The notes under the pieces were generated by a model, which saw only the letters and a program-made list of their open reading frames with translations, did no database searches and was not told where the DNA came from. A program made the position numbers and the translations under genes. 14,765 nt of DNA from Thermoproteota archaeon (GTDB lineage: Archaea > Thermoproteota > Thermoprotei_A > Sulfolobales > Desulfurococcaceae). The stretch lies in contig JAADCY010000072.1 in NCBI GenBank assembly GCA_013154205.1, forward strand, positions 1 through 14,765, written 5' to 3'. Below are positions 7,231 through 14,210 of this stretch, piece by piece (within the stretch, counting starts at the first letter, position 1; each line of letters begins with the position of its first letter).

Positions 7231-8457
7231 CTAATAGAGTGTTTCCTTGCCTTCGAGTATTAGGTTTGTTATTTTCGTTATGTTTGCGAGCTCCTCATCA
7301 GCAATTGCTGTTGCTTCGGACTTGATATGGGCAGGTATGTCGTCGGTGTTGTTCGGAGGTATTATCTTTATACTAGCCATGAGAGGCTTATCAATAGGTT
7401 TACCTATCTGGCTTAGAAGTTCTACATAGACGTCTCTCGCATAGTCGAGCTCATTGTATATTCTCTCAGCGATTCTCCTAGCTACAATATTGTAGATCTT
7501 ACCCACGTGGTTGACAGGATTCTTGCCTGCAGTTGCCTCTAAGCTTATAGGCCTCATAGGCGGGATCAAGCCGTTTGCACGGTTTCCTCTACCGGTTGCT
7601 CCGTCATCGCCGTGCTCGGCGGATGTACCAGTAACTGTTAGGTAAACAACTCCTTTCTCGGGCATGTCGGCGGTGTTGACACAAACATTTACCGTGTAAT
7701 CAGGAACTATTTTCGCAGCAAGATCGAGGACGTCGTTAACAATTTGTTCTTTGACACTGAGATATTCATCTAGGTCTTTTACGAGGGAATCTATTATAGC
7801 GGCTGCGATCGTGAGGACTATGTTCTTCTCTCTACGGAGACCCATAACCTTAATGTCCTCTCCAACTGCTGGGTTCTTCTTCTTGTACTCTGGAGAGTTT
7901 AGCAGTCTCTCAGTGTTGTAAACGAGTTTCTCCAGAGGTGATAACGGAGCGTATCCGACCCCGATGCTAGTATCGTTTGCGAGGGGAACCCCTGAGCCTG
8001 CCTCGAAAACGGAGACGAGGTCGGCGCTTCCTTTACGAACCTTGTAATCAATAATCACATGAACATCTGGATCTAGGAACCTCATGTTCTTCTTCAACCA
8101 GTTTCGTACAGCTTCAACAATAATGCTTCCATAGGGTATCTTGACTACGCCATCCTCTGTTTTGACCTCGGTTGTAGCTCTTCCGGCAACCACTATGTAT
8201 ATTGGTTCTAGCACTGTCCCGCCGCCGAACTTAGGGCTCGCCTGTCCTCCGACCAGTAGTGTCTTATCAAGATTGTGGTGGAGGATAACACCGAATTCTT
8301 TCAGGTAATATTTGCTGAGAAGCCTTGATGCTTCTTCACTGGCTGAGTCAGCTATATAGTCTGGATGACCGAGTCCCTTGCGCTCGACAAGCTCAACTTT
8401 CATGTCGGTTACACTTTCGAACTTTAATGCCTCAACGACAATGTTTCTTTCAACCAT
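7231..8457 (-). CDS. mat: S-adenosylmethionine synthetase, archaeal type
   Basis: This enzyme makes S-adenosylmethionine from methionine and ATP, supplying methyl groups to enzymes such as the two methyltransferases in this window. It belongs to the archaeal MAT family, distant from bacterial MetK. Visible signatures: ERKGLGHPDYIADS (25-38), LLVGGQASPKFGGGT (67-81), VGYAPLSPLE (167-176) and HGDDGATGRGNRANG (282-296). The 408-residue length is typical. I place the start at the ATG at 8457 rather than 27 bases upstream, because GGTGG (8464-8468, minus strand) lies at the right distance and the extra nine residues would read through that site. The stop codon is 7 bases from the stop of the convergent DUF460 gene, so the two transcripts must end inside each other's coding region. 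Confidence 0.95.
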   Translation of the reverse strand: MVERNIVVEALKFESVTDMKVELVERKGLGHPDYIADSASEEASRLLSKYYLKEFGVILHHNLDKTLLVGGQASPKFGGGTVLEPIYIVVAGRATTEVKTEDGVVKIPYGSIIVEAVRNWLKKNMRFLDPDVHVIIDYKVRKGSADLVSVFEAGSGVPLANDTSIGVGYAPLSPLEKLVYNTERLLNSPEYKKKNPAVGEDIKVMGLRREKNIVLTIAAAIIDSLVKDLDEYLSVKEQIVNDVLDLAAKIVPDYTVNVCVNTADMPEKGVVYLTVTGTSAEHGDDGATGRGNRANGLIPPMRPISLEATAGKNPVNHVGKIYNIVARRIAERIYNELDYARDVYVELLSQIGKPIDKPLMASIKIIPPNNTDDIPAHIKSEATAIADEELANITKITNLILEGKETLY

Positions 8458-8463
8458 GTTAAA

Positions 8464-8468
8464 CCACC
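8464..8468 (-). promoter_or_regulatory. ribosome-binding site of the SAM synthetase gene
   Basis: GGTGG on the minus strand, placing GGTG 7 bases before the ATG at 8457. It decides that start over the longer open frame beginning at 8484. The same GGTG-N7 spacing recurs at four other genes here. Confidence 0.65.
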
Positions 8469-8521
8469 ATTGGCTTCTTGTCAAATACTTATGTTCTTAG
8501 AATTTTCTAGTATGTAGAAAG

Positions 8522-8530
8522 TAATTTTAA
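8522..8530 (-). promoter_or_regulatory. TATA-like element of the SAM synthetase gene
   Basis: TTAAAATTA on the minus strand, about 65-70 bases upstream of the start codon. A transcript from near 8500 would include the GGTGG site. A second AT-rich element (ATAAATAC, 8533-8540) is an alternative. The AT-rich element nearer the gene (8486-8493) is too close, because it would start transcription downstream of the ribosome-binding site. Confidence 0.25.
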
Positions 8531-8591
8531 GTGTATTTATCCATCCCTTATTATTCCCACTCATTGAAATCCACATATCTTTATTGAACTA

Positions 8592-10604
8592 TTACTCCGT
8601 CGTAATGCTTTCATTATTTACTTTTTTCTCACGGGCGGCTCTACCTTGCTCAGCTTTAATTATGCGGGACGGGCCAGGTATTCTATACATTATTTCATCC
8701 GTTGTTACTGAGAGGGTTGTCTCTGCTTTCTTCCTTAGACTAGCCATTATTTTCTCGGCTAACTCTTTGCCACGCATATCTCCAGGTATTAGTACTACAT
8801 ATGCAAGGCTGCGTTGCTCGACGAGGTGTTCAGGCCCAATAATTATTCTTTGATAAACACCATAGATAGGATCATCTATTTCCTCAACACCAAGTGCGAG
8901 TCTAAGCTCAACGGTTATGAATTGTTTCTTTCCATAAACCATGAATGCACCTTTTCCAAGATATTCTCCGCTCGGAGGAGTCTTTGATACTTGTTCTCCC
9001 TTAACCCAGAATACTTCTAGGGCTCCAATGCCTTCTCTCCATCCTCTCGAATAGCATGCTGCTATAACAGCAGCTTCCTCTATGCTTTTATAACTGGGTG
9101 TTCTCCCATTGGTTTTTATCACTGTGGCGGGGCCACCATGTATTTCTGCGTGTAAAAATATGTCTTCTGGAGACAAGTATTTTCTAACGATTGTCTCGTT
9201 TTGCCCTGCGTCTCTACCGCCTATGACTAGGAAGCCCTCGCTAGTGATTAACCAATGGTATTTCTCGTACCAGTATTTTGGACGTATGCCTTTCGACACT
9301 CTTGTCTCGATCCTTGTCCTCCTGGTTTCGAGCTCCTTAATCTTCTCCAGTAATTTCTCCGCTTCTATCTTGGCTCGTCTTGCTTTACCTTTTAGCTCAC
9401 CGGCTTTTTTCCTCATTTCAAGGATGTTTTTCCAAGCATCAAGCCTTATATCAATCTCTACTGGCTCGCCCTGTACTTTAACAACGACTTTTCCCTCCCT
9501 AGGATTTACGGAGACTATTCCAGGACATTTTTTCCTTATTTTTCTCCAGCCAAGATTTTCTCTTGCATCGTTGATGCATTGGAGTAGTTTTTCGAATAAT
9601 GGATAGTTTGCTTGGAGAACATCAGATATTCTTTCTAGTTTCTCAGCTTTCTCTCTGTACTTCTCAATAGTCTCTATGAGCTTTTCATACGATTTCTTAA
9701 GCCTGCTGATCTCATTCTTTATCTTGGACTCCTCTTGTTTCTCAATAACTTCTTTCTCATACTGTGAGAAGTAGGGGTCAAGTGCTTCGTCGAGAGTAGG
9801 CATTTCCTGTATGTTTGCATCATATATTTCGCTATATAGGATAGGCTTGTAAGCAGTGGCTAGTTCAAGGCTATCATCAATATATACTAGGTAACCTTTA
9901 CCATTCAAAGCCTCATTGATTAGTTCTTCTAGCTTACGGCGCATGTTTTCTATATCGTTAATAGATATCATGTCTGGTTTCTCGGATTTCTTATCGTATA
10001 GTCCTGCACGAACCAGTATTTCCTCAGCGATGTAGCCTGGCAGCCCCCATCCTTTTACGATGCCTCGTACGAGATCTTTGCCCTTTAAGAGTAGTTTGTA
10101 GAGATCATTATTGCTCATTTCTAGGAGGCTGGGGCGATGGGGAGGTGGAACATAGGTGTTTCCGATCTTGATCTCTCTATCTCTGAGTTTTTCGAACCTG
10201 TTAGCATAGAGTATAGTATTGTCTTCATCAGTAACTACTAGGAAGCCCCTCGGTATTATTTCGTTGTATATATATAGTTTTTTATCACGGCAATCAATGC
10301 TTAACCTAACTATTCTCTCCCACCACGGCATATCTACTTCGTTTACACGGCATCCACGAATGTGTTTTCTTAGATAAGCGGCTATACGATCTATGCCTTT
10401 CTCTCCTGGTTCGACAACCGATAAATGTATTCTACGACCAGGCTCGAGCTTTAGAAGAGTCTTCCCCCGATTGAGGCATCTTAGTTTAAACAGCCAGTAA
10501 TGCCCGCACCAGTATATGTTCTCTATACGGCAGTTCTCAATAGTTTTTCCGGTATTTTTATACCAGCTTATCAAGTCTACGATATCCATTGATTTCTTGA
10601 TCAA
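8592..10604 (-). CDS. rqcH: NFACT-family protein, archaeal RqcH/NEMF homologue
   Basis: Homologue of NEMF/Rqc2 and bacterial RqcH, which bind the large ribosomal subunit carrying a stalled peptidyl-tRNA and, in several lineages, add C-terminal tails. The NFACT-N domain covers about 1-160 (LEPGRRIHLS at 53-62, YVPPPHRPSL at 151-160). A helix-hairpin-helix-like segment lies near 180-200 (IVKGWGLPGYIAEEIL). Coiled coils span about 285-335 and 390-437. The NFACT-R RNA-binding domain is at about 450-560 (LVIGGRDAGQNE, DIFLHAEIHGGPATVI). The Asp-Arg pair needed for alanyl-tRNA use in bacterial RqcH appears as Glu96-Arg97 in PWWERIVRL. At 670 residues the length fits archaeal members. The start is TTG at 10604, with GGTG 7 bases upstream at 10612-10615; the ATG at 10589 lacks a site. 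The gene is divergent from the small membrane protein gene at 10699. Confidence 0.9.
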   Translation of the reverse strand: MIKKSMDIVDLISWYKNTGKTIENCRIENIYWCGHYWLFKLRCLNRGKTLLKLEPGRRIHLSVVEPGEKGIDRIAAYLRKHIRGCRVNEVDMPWWERIVRLSIDCRDKKLYIYNEIIPRGFLVVTDEDNTILYANRFEKLRDREIKIGNTYVPPPHRPSLLEMSNNDLYKLLLKGKDLVRGIVKGWGLPGYIAEEILVRAGLYDKKSEKPDMISINDIENMRRKLEELINEALNGKGYLVYIDDSLELATAYKPILYSEIYDANIQEMPTLDEALDPYFSQYEKEVIEKQEESKIKNEISRLKKSYEKLIETIEKYREKAEKLERISDVLQANYPLFEKLLQCINDARENLGWRKIRKKCPGIVSVNPREGKVVVKVQGEPVEIDIRLDAWKNILEMRKKAGELKGKARRAKIEAEKLLEKIKELETRRTRIETRVSKGIRPKYWYEKYHWLITSEGFLVIGGRDAGQNETIVRKYLSPEDIFLHAEIHGGPATVIKTNGRTPSYKSIEEAAVIAACYSRGWREGIGALEVFWVKGEQVSKTPPSGEYLGKGAFMVYGKKQFITVELRLALGVEEIDDPIYGVYQRIIIGPEHLVEQRSLAYVVLIPGDMRGKELAEKIMASLRKKAETTLSVTTDEIMYRIPGPSRIIKAEQGRAAREKKVNNESITTE

Positions 10605-10638
10605 CTGTTGGCACCTAATAGTAGGAGATGCACTACAC

Positions 10639-10663
10639 TATATTAAATAATAAATATGTTTTA
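10639..10663. promoter_or_regulatory. shared AT-rich divergent promoter region
   Basis: An almost purely A/T stretch centred between the two divergent genes. On the minus strand it offers a TATA-like element at the right distance from a start near 10615-10620 for the RqcH homologue. On the plus strand it offers one for a start near 10675-10680 for the small membrane protein. The two genes may therefore be expressed from one bidirectional region. Composition-based inference. Confidence 0.35.
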
Positions 10664-10698
10664 TCTAGTTGTAATCATAAGGAGCTGGGTGTTAGGGA

Positions 10699-10986
10699 TT
10701 GTTCAGCCATAGTAGGATCGATGATGACATTGTAAAGATCAGGGCATTGGCAGGCATGGTTTATGGCTTCATAGCGTACGTACTTTATAGAGTGAGTCTT
10801 TGGGGAAACCCATTGCTTTCTAGTATTGTATGGATATTATCAGTGATCGCCTACATCGGAACAGTAGTCTATGTCGTCAAGAAATTTGGGGCCCGTGACT
10901 GGTTCCACGGGTTTTTCCGCGGTATAGTAACGTATTTCGCGACATGGTTGTTGGTCTTATTCATACTCTATGATCTTATCGGATGA
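10699..10986 (+). CDS. three-helix membrane protein, possible EMC6-like
   Basis: A 95-residue membrane protein with three predicted helices, about 15-33, 40-60 and 74-92, and a charged turn (KKFGARDWF, 61-69) between the second and third. The last helix region, GFFRGIVTYFATWLL (71-85), resembles the end of human EMC6 (GGLIGGLFTYVLFWT), and the helix count and size match. EMC6 is a small core subunit of the ER membrane protein complex, a membrane-protein insertase. If the match is real this is an archaeal insertase component, but the similarity is short and judged from memory, so unknown membrane protein is the safe call. The start is TTG at 10699, supported by GGGTG at 10687-10691, with 7 bases between them. 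It is divergent from the RqcH homologue and overlaps the opposing Sfm1-like gene by 11 bases at its 3' end. Confidence 0.7.
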   Translation: MFSHSRIDDDIVKIRALAGMVYGFIAYVLYRVSLWGNPLLSSIVWILSVIAYIGTVVYVVKKFGARDWFHGFFRGIVTYFATWLLVLFILYDLIG

Positions 10987-11575
10987 GTTCTTTCATAATA
11001 GTATCGGGGACTCTCCTCGATAATAGATATTCTCGTAGACCCGGAGCCATTAATGGCTGATCATTTACTAAGGGGTATCTGAACGGCAAAAGTATGTGTC
11101 CGTGCGACGTATCTATTTTGACCCCATCGACATATTTGAAACCATCTAAGGATTTATGTCTCCATAGATACATAACATAGTATACAGCACCGTCGATACT
11201 ATACTGTCCATCACCTATATTCCTTTTAAGCGCCCTAGGTGCCCTTGAGCTAAGTAATTCCTTAGTTCTACCTCGTGGCGGGTAATCACCGAGTATTCCG
11301 CCTATTACAACGTATCTACCTAGGAGATCATTATATGTTAAGGGCTTGTCTGCCTGTGGATCAAGTATAACTATCTTGTCTTGAGGAACAAGATCTAATA
11401 TGCTCTTCTCATATACATTACCGTATTTGGACAGTATACGATGGTATCTTTTCGGTACATTAGTATACCATAACATATCGTGGTCTTCAACAATTATGCC
11501 TGCATGCCTGTATTCTAGAAGTATCCATAGGCTCATCTCGGCTTCAAGATGTTCGATCACTATTGTCGGCTTCAC
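10976..11575 (-). CDS. Sfm1-like SPOUT methyltransferase (DUF431)
   Basis: A 199-residue protein of the DUF431/Sfm1 family, which has the SPOUT (trefoil-knot) methyltransferase fold. Yeast Sfm1 methylates an arginine of ribosomal protein Rps3; archaeal members have been annotated as predicted RNA methyltransferases. The N-terminus TIVIEHLEAEMSLWILLEY (4-22) and the knot signature GGILGDYPPRGRTKEL (92-107), followed by YSIDGAVYYV (125-134), match the family well. GTG at 11575 is the best start: GGAGGG at 11582-11587 precedes it. The longer open frame, from a TTG at 11611, would add 12 poorly conserved residues. It overlaps the end of the UPF0282 gene by 32 bases, so it is probably the second gene of a two-gene operon. 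Whether the substrate is ribosomal protein S3 or RNA cannot be told from sequence. Confidence 0.82.
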   Translation of the reverse strand: MKPTIVIEHLEAEMSLWILLEYRHAGIIVEDHDMLWYTNVPKRYHRILSKYGNVYEKSILDLVPQDKIVILDPQADKPLTYNDLLGRYVVIGGILGDYPPRGRTKELLSSRAPRALKRNIGDGQYSIDGAVYYVMYLWRHKSLDGFKYVDGVKIDTSHGHILLPFRYPLVNDQPLMAPGLREYLLSRRVPDTIMKELIR

Positions 11576-12461
11576 GGCTCTCCCTCCATAGCTCTTTTCT
11601 CCTTGCTTCAAGCTGCTCTATGGGCTGGCCCATGAATTCGGCTGCGGTGAGGACTTCTGCATTGCGTATCGCAGCTACTTCTATAATATCCATTATCCTA
11701 TCCCTATAGTCTAGGTCTCTCAGTAGATGATGATCGACGATAATCTTTTTAGGCCCATTACTATTACCGGCTATTCTCATAAGATTATAAAGCCCCTTCT
11801 CAACATCCTCTTTCTTCATCTTTCTTCCCTCGAAATATGTTGGTGGCCCACTGATTATTAGGATATCAGGCCTCTTCTCAAGTATCCATTCGAGCGGAAC
11901 ATCACTTATTGGGCCTTGTACATCGCTTGCATGGAGAATTCTGAATCCATCAATATCTACGAGTGTCATTATAACCCAGCCAAGCCTAGTACCGTCCGGG
12001 CCATGAGGCACCGGAGGAGAGAACACAAGTCTAACACCGTTCTCCAGGGAATATGTCTTTCCATCGCAGTACACTATTTTCTTAGCAAGATCCAGAACAC
12101 CCATTTTCTTCAACAGAACATATGCCCTTATCTTCTGACTATGATTGATCATTTGCTCGGGGTGTTTAATGTAAAGTATCTTTCCTTTATAAAATTCTTC
12201 TTCACCGTCCCGGTAGAGGTAGTGATCCCTGTGATAATGGCTTATAATAATAATATCCGAGTCAATGATTTCATCACGAATAATCGCTAAATGTTTCTCA
12301 AGCCTCTCAAGCTCTACTGGGTGAGGAGGTAACCCGTACCTCCGGGGAGCAAAGCTAACGCCTGGATCTATGAAGATCTTGTATGTCCCCGTGTCAATTA
12401 CAGTAGCCATACCACGCGTTCCCATACTATCGAATCCTATAAGCTTTATCTTGGCCCTCAA
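11544..12461 (-). CDS. UPF0282 family metallo-beta-lactamase-fold protein
   Basis: A 305-residue archaeal UPF0282 protein with the metallo-beta-lactamase hydrolase fold; the reaction is unknown. Family signatures are IGFDSMGTRGMAT (8-20) and IDPGVSFAPRRYGLPPHP (31-48). Metal ligands expected for the fold are present: HYHRDH (75-80), with His75, His77, Asp79 and His80, then candidates His153, Asp180 (HASDVQGP, 177-184) and His244 (DHH, 243-245). The last 25 or so residues are charged and overlap the downstream Sfm1-like gene. The start is TTG at 12461; the nearest upstream purine stretch, GAGG, is 10 bases away, weaker than for most genes here. It is divergent from nucS. The pairing with an Sfm1-like methyltransferase suggests an RNA- or ribosome-related role, which is inference. 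Confidence 0.88.
   Translation of the reverse strand: MRAKIKLIGFDSMGTRGMATVIDTGTYKIFIDPGVSFAPRRYGLPPHPVELERLEKHLAIIRDEIIDSDIIIISHYHRDHYLYRDGEEEFYKGKILYIKHPEQMINHSQKIRAYVLLKKMGVLDLAKKIVYCDGKTYSLENGVRLVFSPPVPHGPDGTRLGWVIMTLVDIDGFRILHASDVQGPISDVPLEWILEKRPDILIISGPPTYFEGRKMKKEDVEKGLYNLMRIAGNSNGPKKIIVDHHLLRDLDYRDRIMDIIEVAAIRNAEVLTAAEFMGQPIEQLEARRKELWRESREADNSDRTS
11582..11587 (-). promoter_or_regulatory. ribosome-binding site of the Sfm1-like gene
   Basis: GGAGGG on the minus strand, followed by AGAGCC and then the GTG at 11575. It lies inside the UPF0282 coding region, which fits translation from a shared message, and it decides the GTG start over the upstream TTG. Confidence 0.6.
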
Positions 12462-12492
12462 TAGTATCTTGCCTCAGCCCCTATAGTGAAAG

Positions 12493-12511
12493 AATTATTT
12501 CTATGCTTATT
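12493..12511. promoter_or_regulatory. divergent promoter region, UPF0282/nucS
   Basis: AT-rich core of an 85-base intergenic region. Minus-strand elements such as AAATAATTC (12493-12501) would serve the UPF0282 gene, and the plus-strand CTTATTTAC (about 12503-12512) would serve nucS with a start near 12530 and a very short leader. Inferred from spacing only. Confidence 0.3.
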
Positions 12512-12546
12512 TACTTAGTTTCTACCAGGTATCACGGTGGCTCTGA

Positions 12547-13329
12547 TTGAAGCTGGAAATAATTAGGAAGCCGAGTCTAGAAGAAGCTTTATCATTCATA
12601 AGAGAGGCGCTGAGGAAGAAAGAATACTTGGTAGTATTCGGAGAATGTAGTGTAGAGTATGAGGGAAGAGGCTCTTCTAGACTGACAAGTGGAGAACGTA
12701 TGTTTGTTGTAAAACAGGATGGAGCAGTCCTTTTGCACAGGCCCGAGGGATATTCTCCTGTGAACTGGCAGCCGTCCACGGCCAGTATTGAAGCCAGACT
12801 ACTGCATAGTGGTGAACTATTGATAGTTGCTATAAGGTCAAAGCCGCGTGAAATCCTGAGAGTATATTTCAAAAACATCGAGGCCGCTATCAAGGGCAAG
12901 TTAATGGATACTGGAGAGTTCGTCATGTATTTAAGCGAGGCAGAGATCAGGGACATGATATATGAGAACCCCGGATTAATAGAAGAAGGCCTACGTATAA
13001 CCGAAAAAGAAAAACCGATCGATATCGGCTACATCGATTTATTCGGATACGACTCTAGCGGTAGGCCTGTAATTATAGAGCTTAAAAGAGTTCCTGCGTC
13101 GAGAGAAGCAGTTATGCAGTTGTACAACTATATAGTGCAGTATAAGAAGAAGTACGGCGTCGACCCAAGGGGGATTCTGGTCGCACCGTCATTCTATCGC
13201 TCAGCTATCGATATGGCTGAAAAACTCGGTATCGAATGGAAAGAGATCAATATACAGAAACTATGGAAAATGAAGAAAAGCATGGAAAAGAAGGAGATGA
13301 ACACTCTTGACAGATTCTTTAAGCATTAG
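12547..13329 (+). CDS. nucS: NucS/EndoMS endonuclease
   Basis: NucS (EndoMS) cleaves both strands at certain mismatches and, in early work, single-stranded flaps. It replaces MutS/MutL in many archaea and works with the sliding clamp PCNA. The N-terminal DNA-binding and dimerisation domain (1-115) includes FGECSVEYEGRGSSRL (31-46) and NWQP (73-76). The C-terminal RecB-like nuclease domain has Asp164 in GYIDLFGY (161-168), the ELK catalytic pair Glu178/Lys180 (IIELKR, 176-181) and QLYNYIVQY (191-199). The tail MNTLDRFF (251-258) resembles a PCNA-binding box (QxxLxxFF) with Met in place of Gln. The start is TTG at 12547, with GGTG at 12536-12539 seven bases upstream. The 3' end overlaps the methyltransferase gene by 23 bases; the PCNA-box codons are the overlapping part. 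Confidence 0.93.
   Translation: MKLEIIRKPSLEEALSFIREALRKKEYLVVFGECSVEYEGRGSSRLTSGERMFVVKQDGAVLLHRPEGYSPVNWQPSTASIEARLLHSGELLIVAIRSKPREILRVYFKNIEAAIKGKLMDTGEFVMYLSEAEIRDMIYENPGLIEEGLRITEKEKPIDIGYIDLFGYDSSGRPVIIELKRVPASREAVMQLYNYIVQYKKKYGVDPRGILVAPSFYRSAIDMAEKLGIEWKEINIQKLWKMKKSMEKKEMNTLDRFFKH
13292..13300 (+). promoter_or_regulatory. ribosome-binding site of the class I methyltransferase gene
   Basis: AGGAGATGA matches the ideal AGGAGGTGA at eight of nine positions and lies six bases before the TTG at 13307. It sits within the last codons of nucS and supports re-initiation or coupled translation of the downstream gene. Confidence 0.65.
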
Positions 13330-13861
13330 AGAACTATATGATATCACGTCGAAATCCTATGACTCCCTATATAGAGACGAGCAGTTCCGCAAATATAACA
13401 TAGTATTCGATAAAATAGGGAGAAAACACCTGGGACAAGTAGCAGACATAGGCTGCGGTACAGGCCTCCTACTAGATTATATCAAGGAAAACAATTATGA
13501 TTTCGAGAAATATGTCTGTCTAGATATAAGCGAAGGAATGATTGCGAAGGCCCGGGAAAAACACGGAGACGACCCGAGAACCATATATTTAGTAGCAGAC
13601 GCTGAGCAAACCCCTTTTCTAAATAATGTTTTCACAGAAGTTTTCATGATAACAGTCTGGAACAATATAGAGGACAAGGAGGAAGCGTTAAGGGAATCTA
13701 TTAGGATAACAGCTGAGGAAGGCCTAATTATTATAACAGTTCTAAGCAAGGTTGAAGATACCACTCCTGATCAGATAATAAGTGTCTTCCACGTATTAGC
13801 TGAAGAAAAAGACATAATCTATGCATGTATTAAAACATGTAGCAAATCAGACAATTCTTAA
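13307..13861 (+). CDS. class I SAM-dependent methyltransferase, substrate unknown
   Basis: A small (184-residue) Rossmann-fold methyltransferase of the Methyltransf_11/UbiE-like kind. Motif I VADIGCGTGLLL is at 45-56, the acidic end of strand 2 that binds the ribose is Asp73 (CLDIS, 71-75), and a post-II segment VADAEQTPF is at 96-104. The N-terminus YDITSKSYDSLY (11-22) is a typical lid helix for this group. It is shorter than most relatives, with only a brief region after strand 5, so the substrate side may be reduced. The start is TTG at 13307 with a near-perfect ribosome-binding site inside nucS. The overlap with nucS by 23 bases implies one message, but no known pathway joins the two. 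It could act on a metabolite, RNA or protein. Confidence 0.8.
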   Translation: MTDSLSIRELYDITSKSYDSLYRDEQFRKYNIVFDKIGRKHLGQVADIGCGTGLLLDYIKENNYDFEKYVCLDISEGMIAKAREKHGDDPRTIYLVADAEQTPFLNNVFTEVFMITVWNNIEDKEEALRESIRITAEEGLIIITVLSKVEDTTPDQIISVFHVLAEEKDIIYACIKTCSKSDNS

Positions 13862-13865
13862 ATAC
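13857..13865 (+). promoter_or_regulatory. TATA-like element of the SmAP gene
   Basis: CTTAAATAC overlaps the stop codon of the methyltransferase gene. A start of transcription near 13888 would give a leader of about 34 bases before the ATG at 13922. This would let the Sm-like and CBS genes be expressed apart from nucS. Confidence 0.4.
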
Positions 13866-13921
13866 ACCTAACTATATCATGGTAAAGCAGACCAGGAAAA
13901 ACATCGAAGAGGATGAATCCC

Positions 13922-14200
13922 ATGGTAGCAGCAAGAACAACTAGGCCTTCAACGCCACTCAAATACCTCAGGAGCGCCGTGAACCAGACGGTACTGATCA
14001 AGCTCAAGGACGGGTACGAGTACATCGGTACATTGGAGCTCGTAGACCATACGATGAATGTAGTGTTAAGTGACTGCGAAGAATATGATGACCAGGGCAA
14101 CAAGGTCGCCCGTTACGGTAAGGTGCTCATACGTGGTAGCCACATATTATTCGTAAGCATAAACTACGGGCAGATAGCGCCTGAAATAGCTCTGGGCTAG
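13922..14200 (+). CDS. Sm-like archaeal protein (Lsm/SmAP)
   Basis: Archaeal member of the Sm/Lsm family, which forms heptameric (or hexameric) rings that bind U-rich RNA. The Sm1 motif covers about 24-54, with the RNA-binding loop residues Asp42 and Met45-Asn46 (VDHTMNVVL, 41-49). The Sm2 motif is YGKVLIRGSHILFVS (65-79), including Arg71-Gly72. Between them is a short acidic loop (EEYDDQGNK). The N-terminal extension of about 15 basic residues (ARTTRPSTPLKYLR) is somewhat long for the family. I chose the ATG at 13922 because GAAGAGG at 13906-13912 lies nine bases ahead of it; the ATG at 13913 would directly abut that site and add three residues. The CBS gene follows 10 bases after the stop, so the two are almost certainly co-transcribed. 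Confidence 0.93.
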   Translation: MVAARTTRPSTPLKYLRSAVNQTVLIKLKDGYEYIGTLELVDHTMNVVLSDCEEYDDQGNKVARYGKVLIRGSHILFVSINYGQIAPEIALG

Positions 14201-14203
14201 GTG
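14200..14203 (+). promoter_or_regulatory. ribosome-binding site of the CBS-domain gene
   Basis: GGTG begins on the last base of the SmAP stop codon and is 7 bases before the TTG at 14211. It fixes the start of the CBS protein and links its translation to the SmAP message. Confidence 0.55.
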
Positions 14204-14210
14204 TCTAGCT

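Noticed and set aside
8458..8484. N-terminal extension of SAM synthetase from an upstream start
   Set aside because: The extension would be translated from the ribosome-binding site itself; GGTGG is placed correctly for the ATG at 8457.
9109..9606. 165-codon plus-strand open frame inside the RqcH homologue
   Set aside because: Antisense to conserved NFACT segments, Ser/Phe-rich, with no domain or ribosome-binding site.
12522..12956. Minus-strand open frame opposite nucS
   Set aside because: Lies antisense to the conserved NucS N-terminal domain and has the low-complexity composition of a shadow frame.
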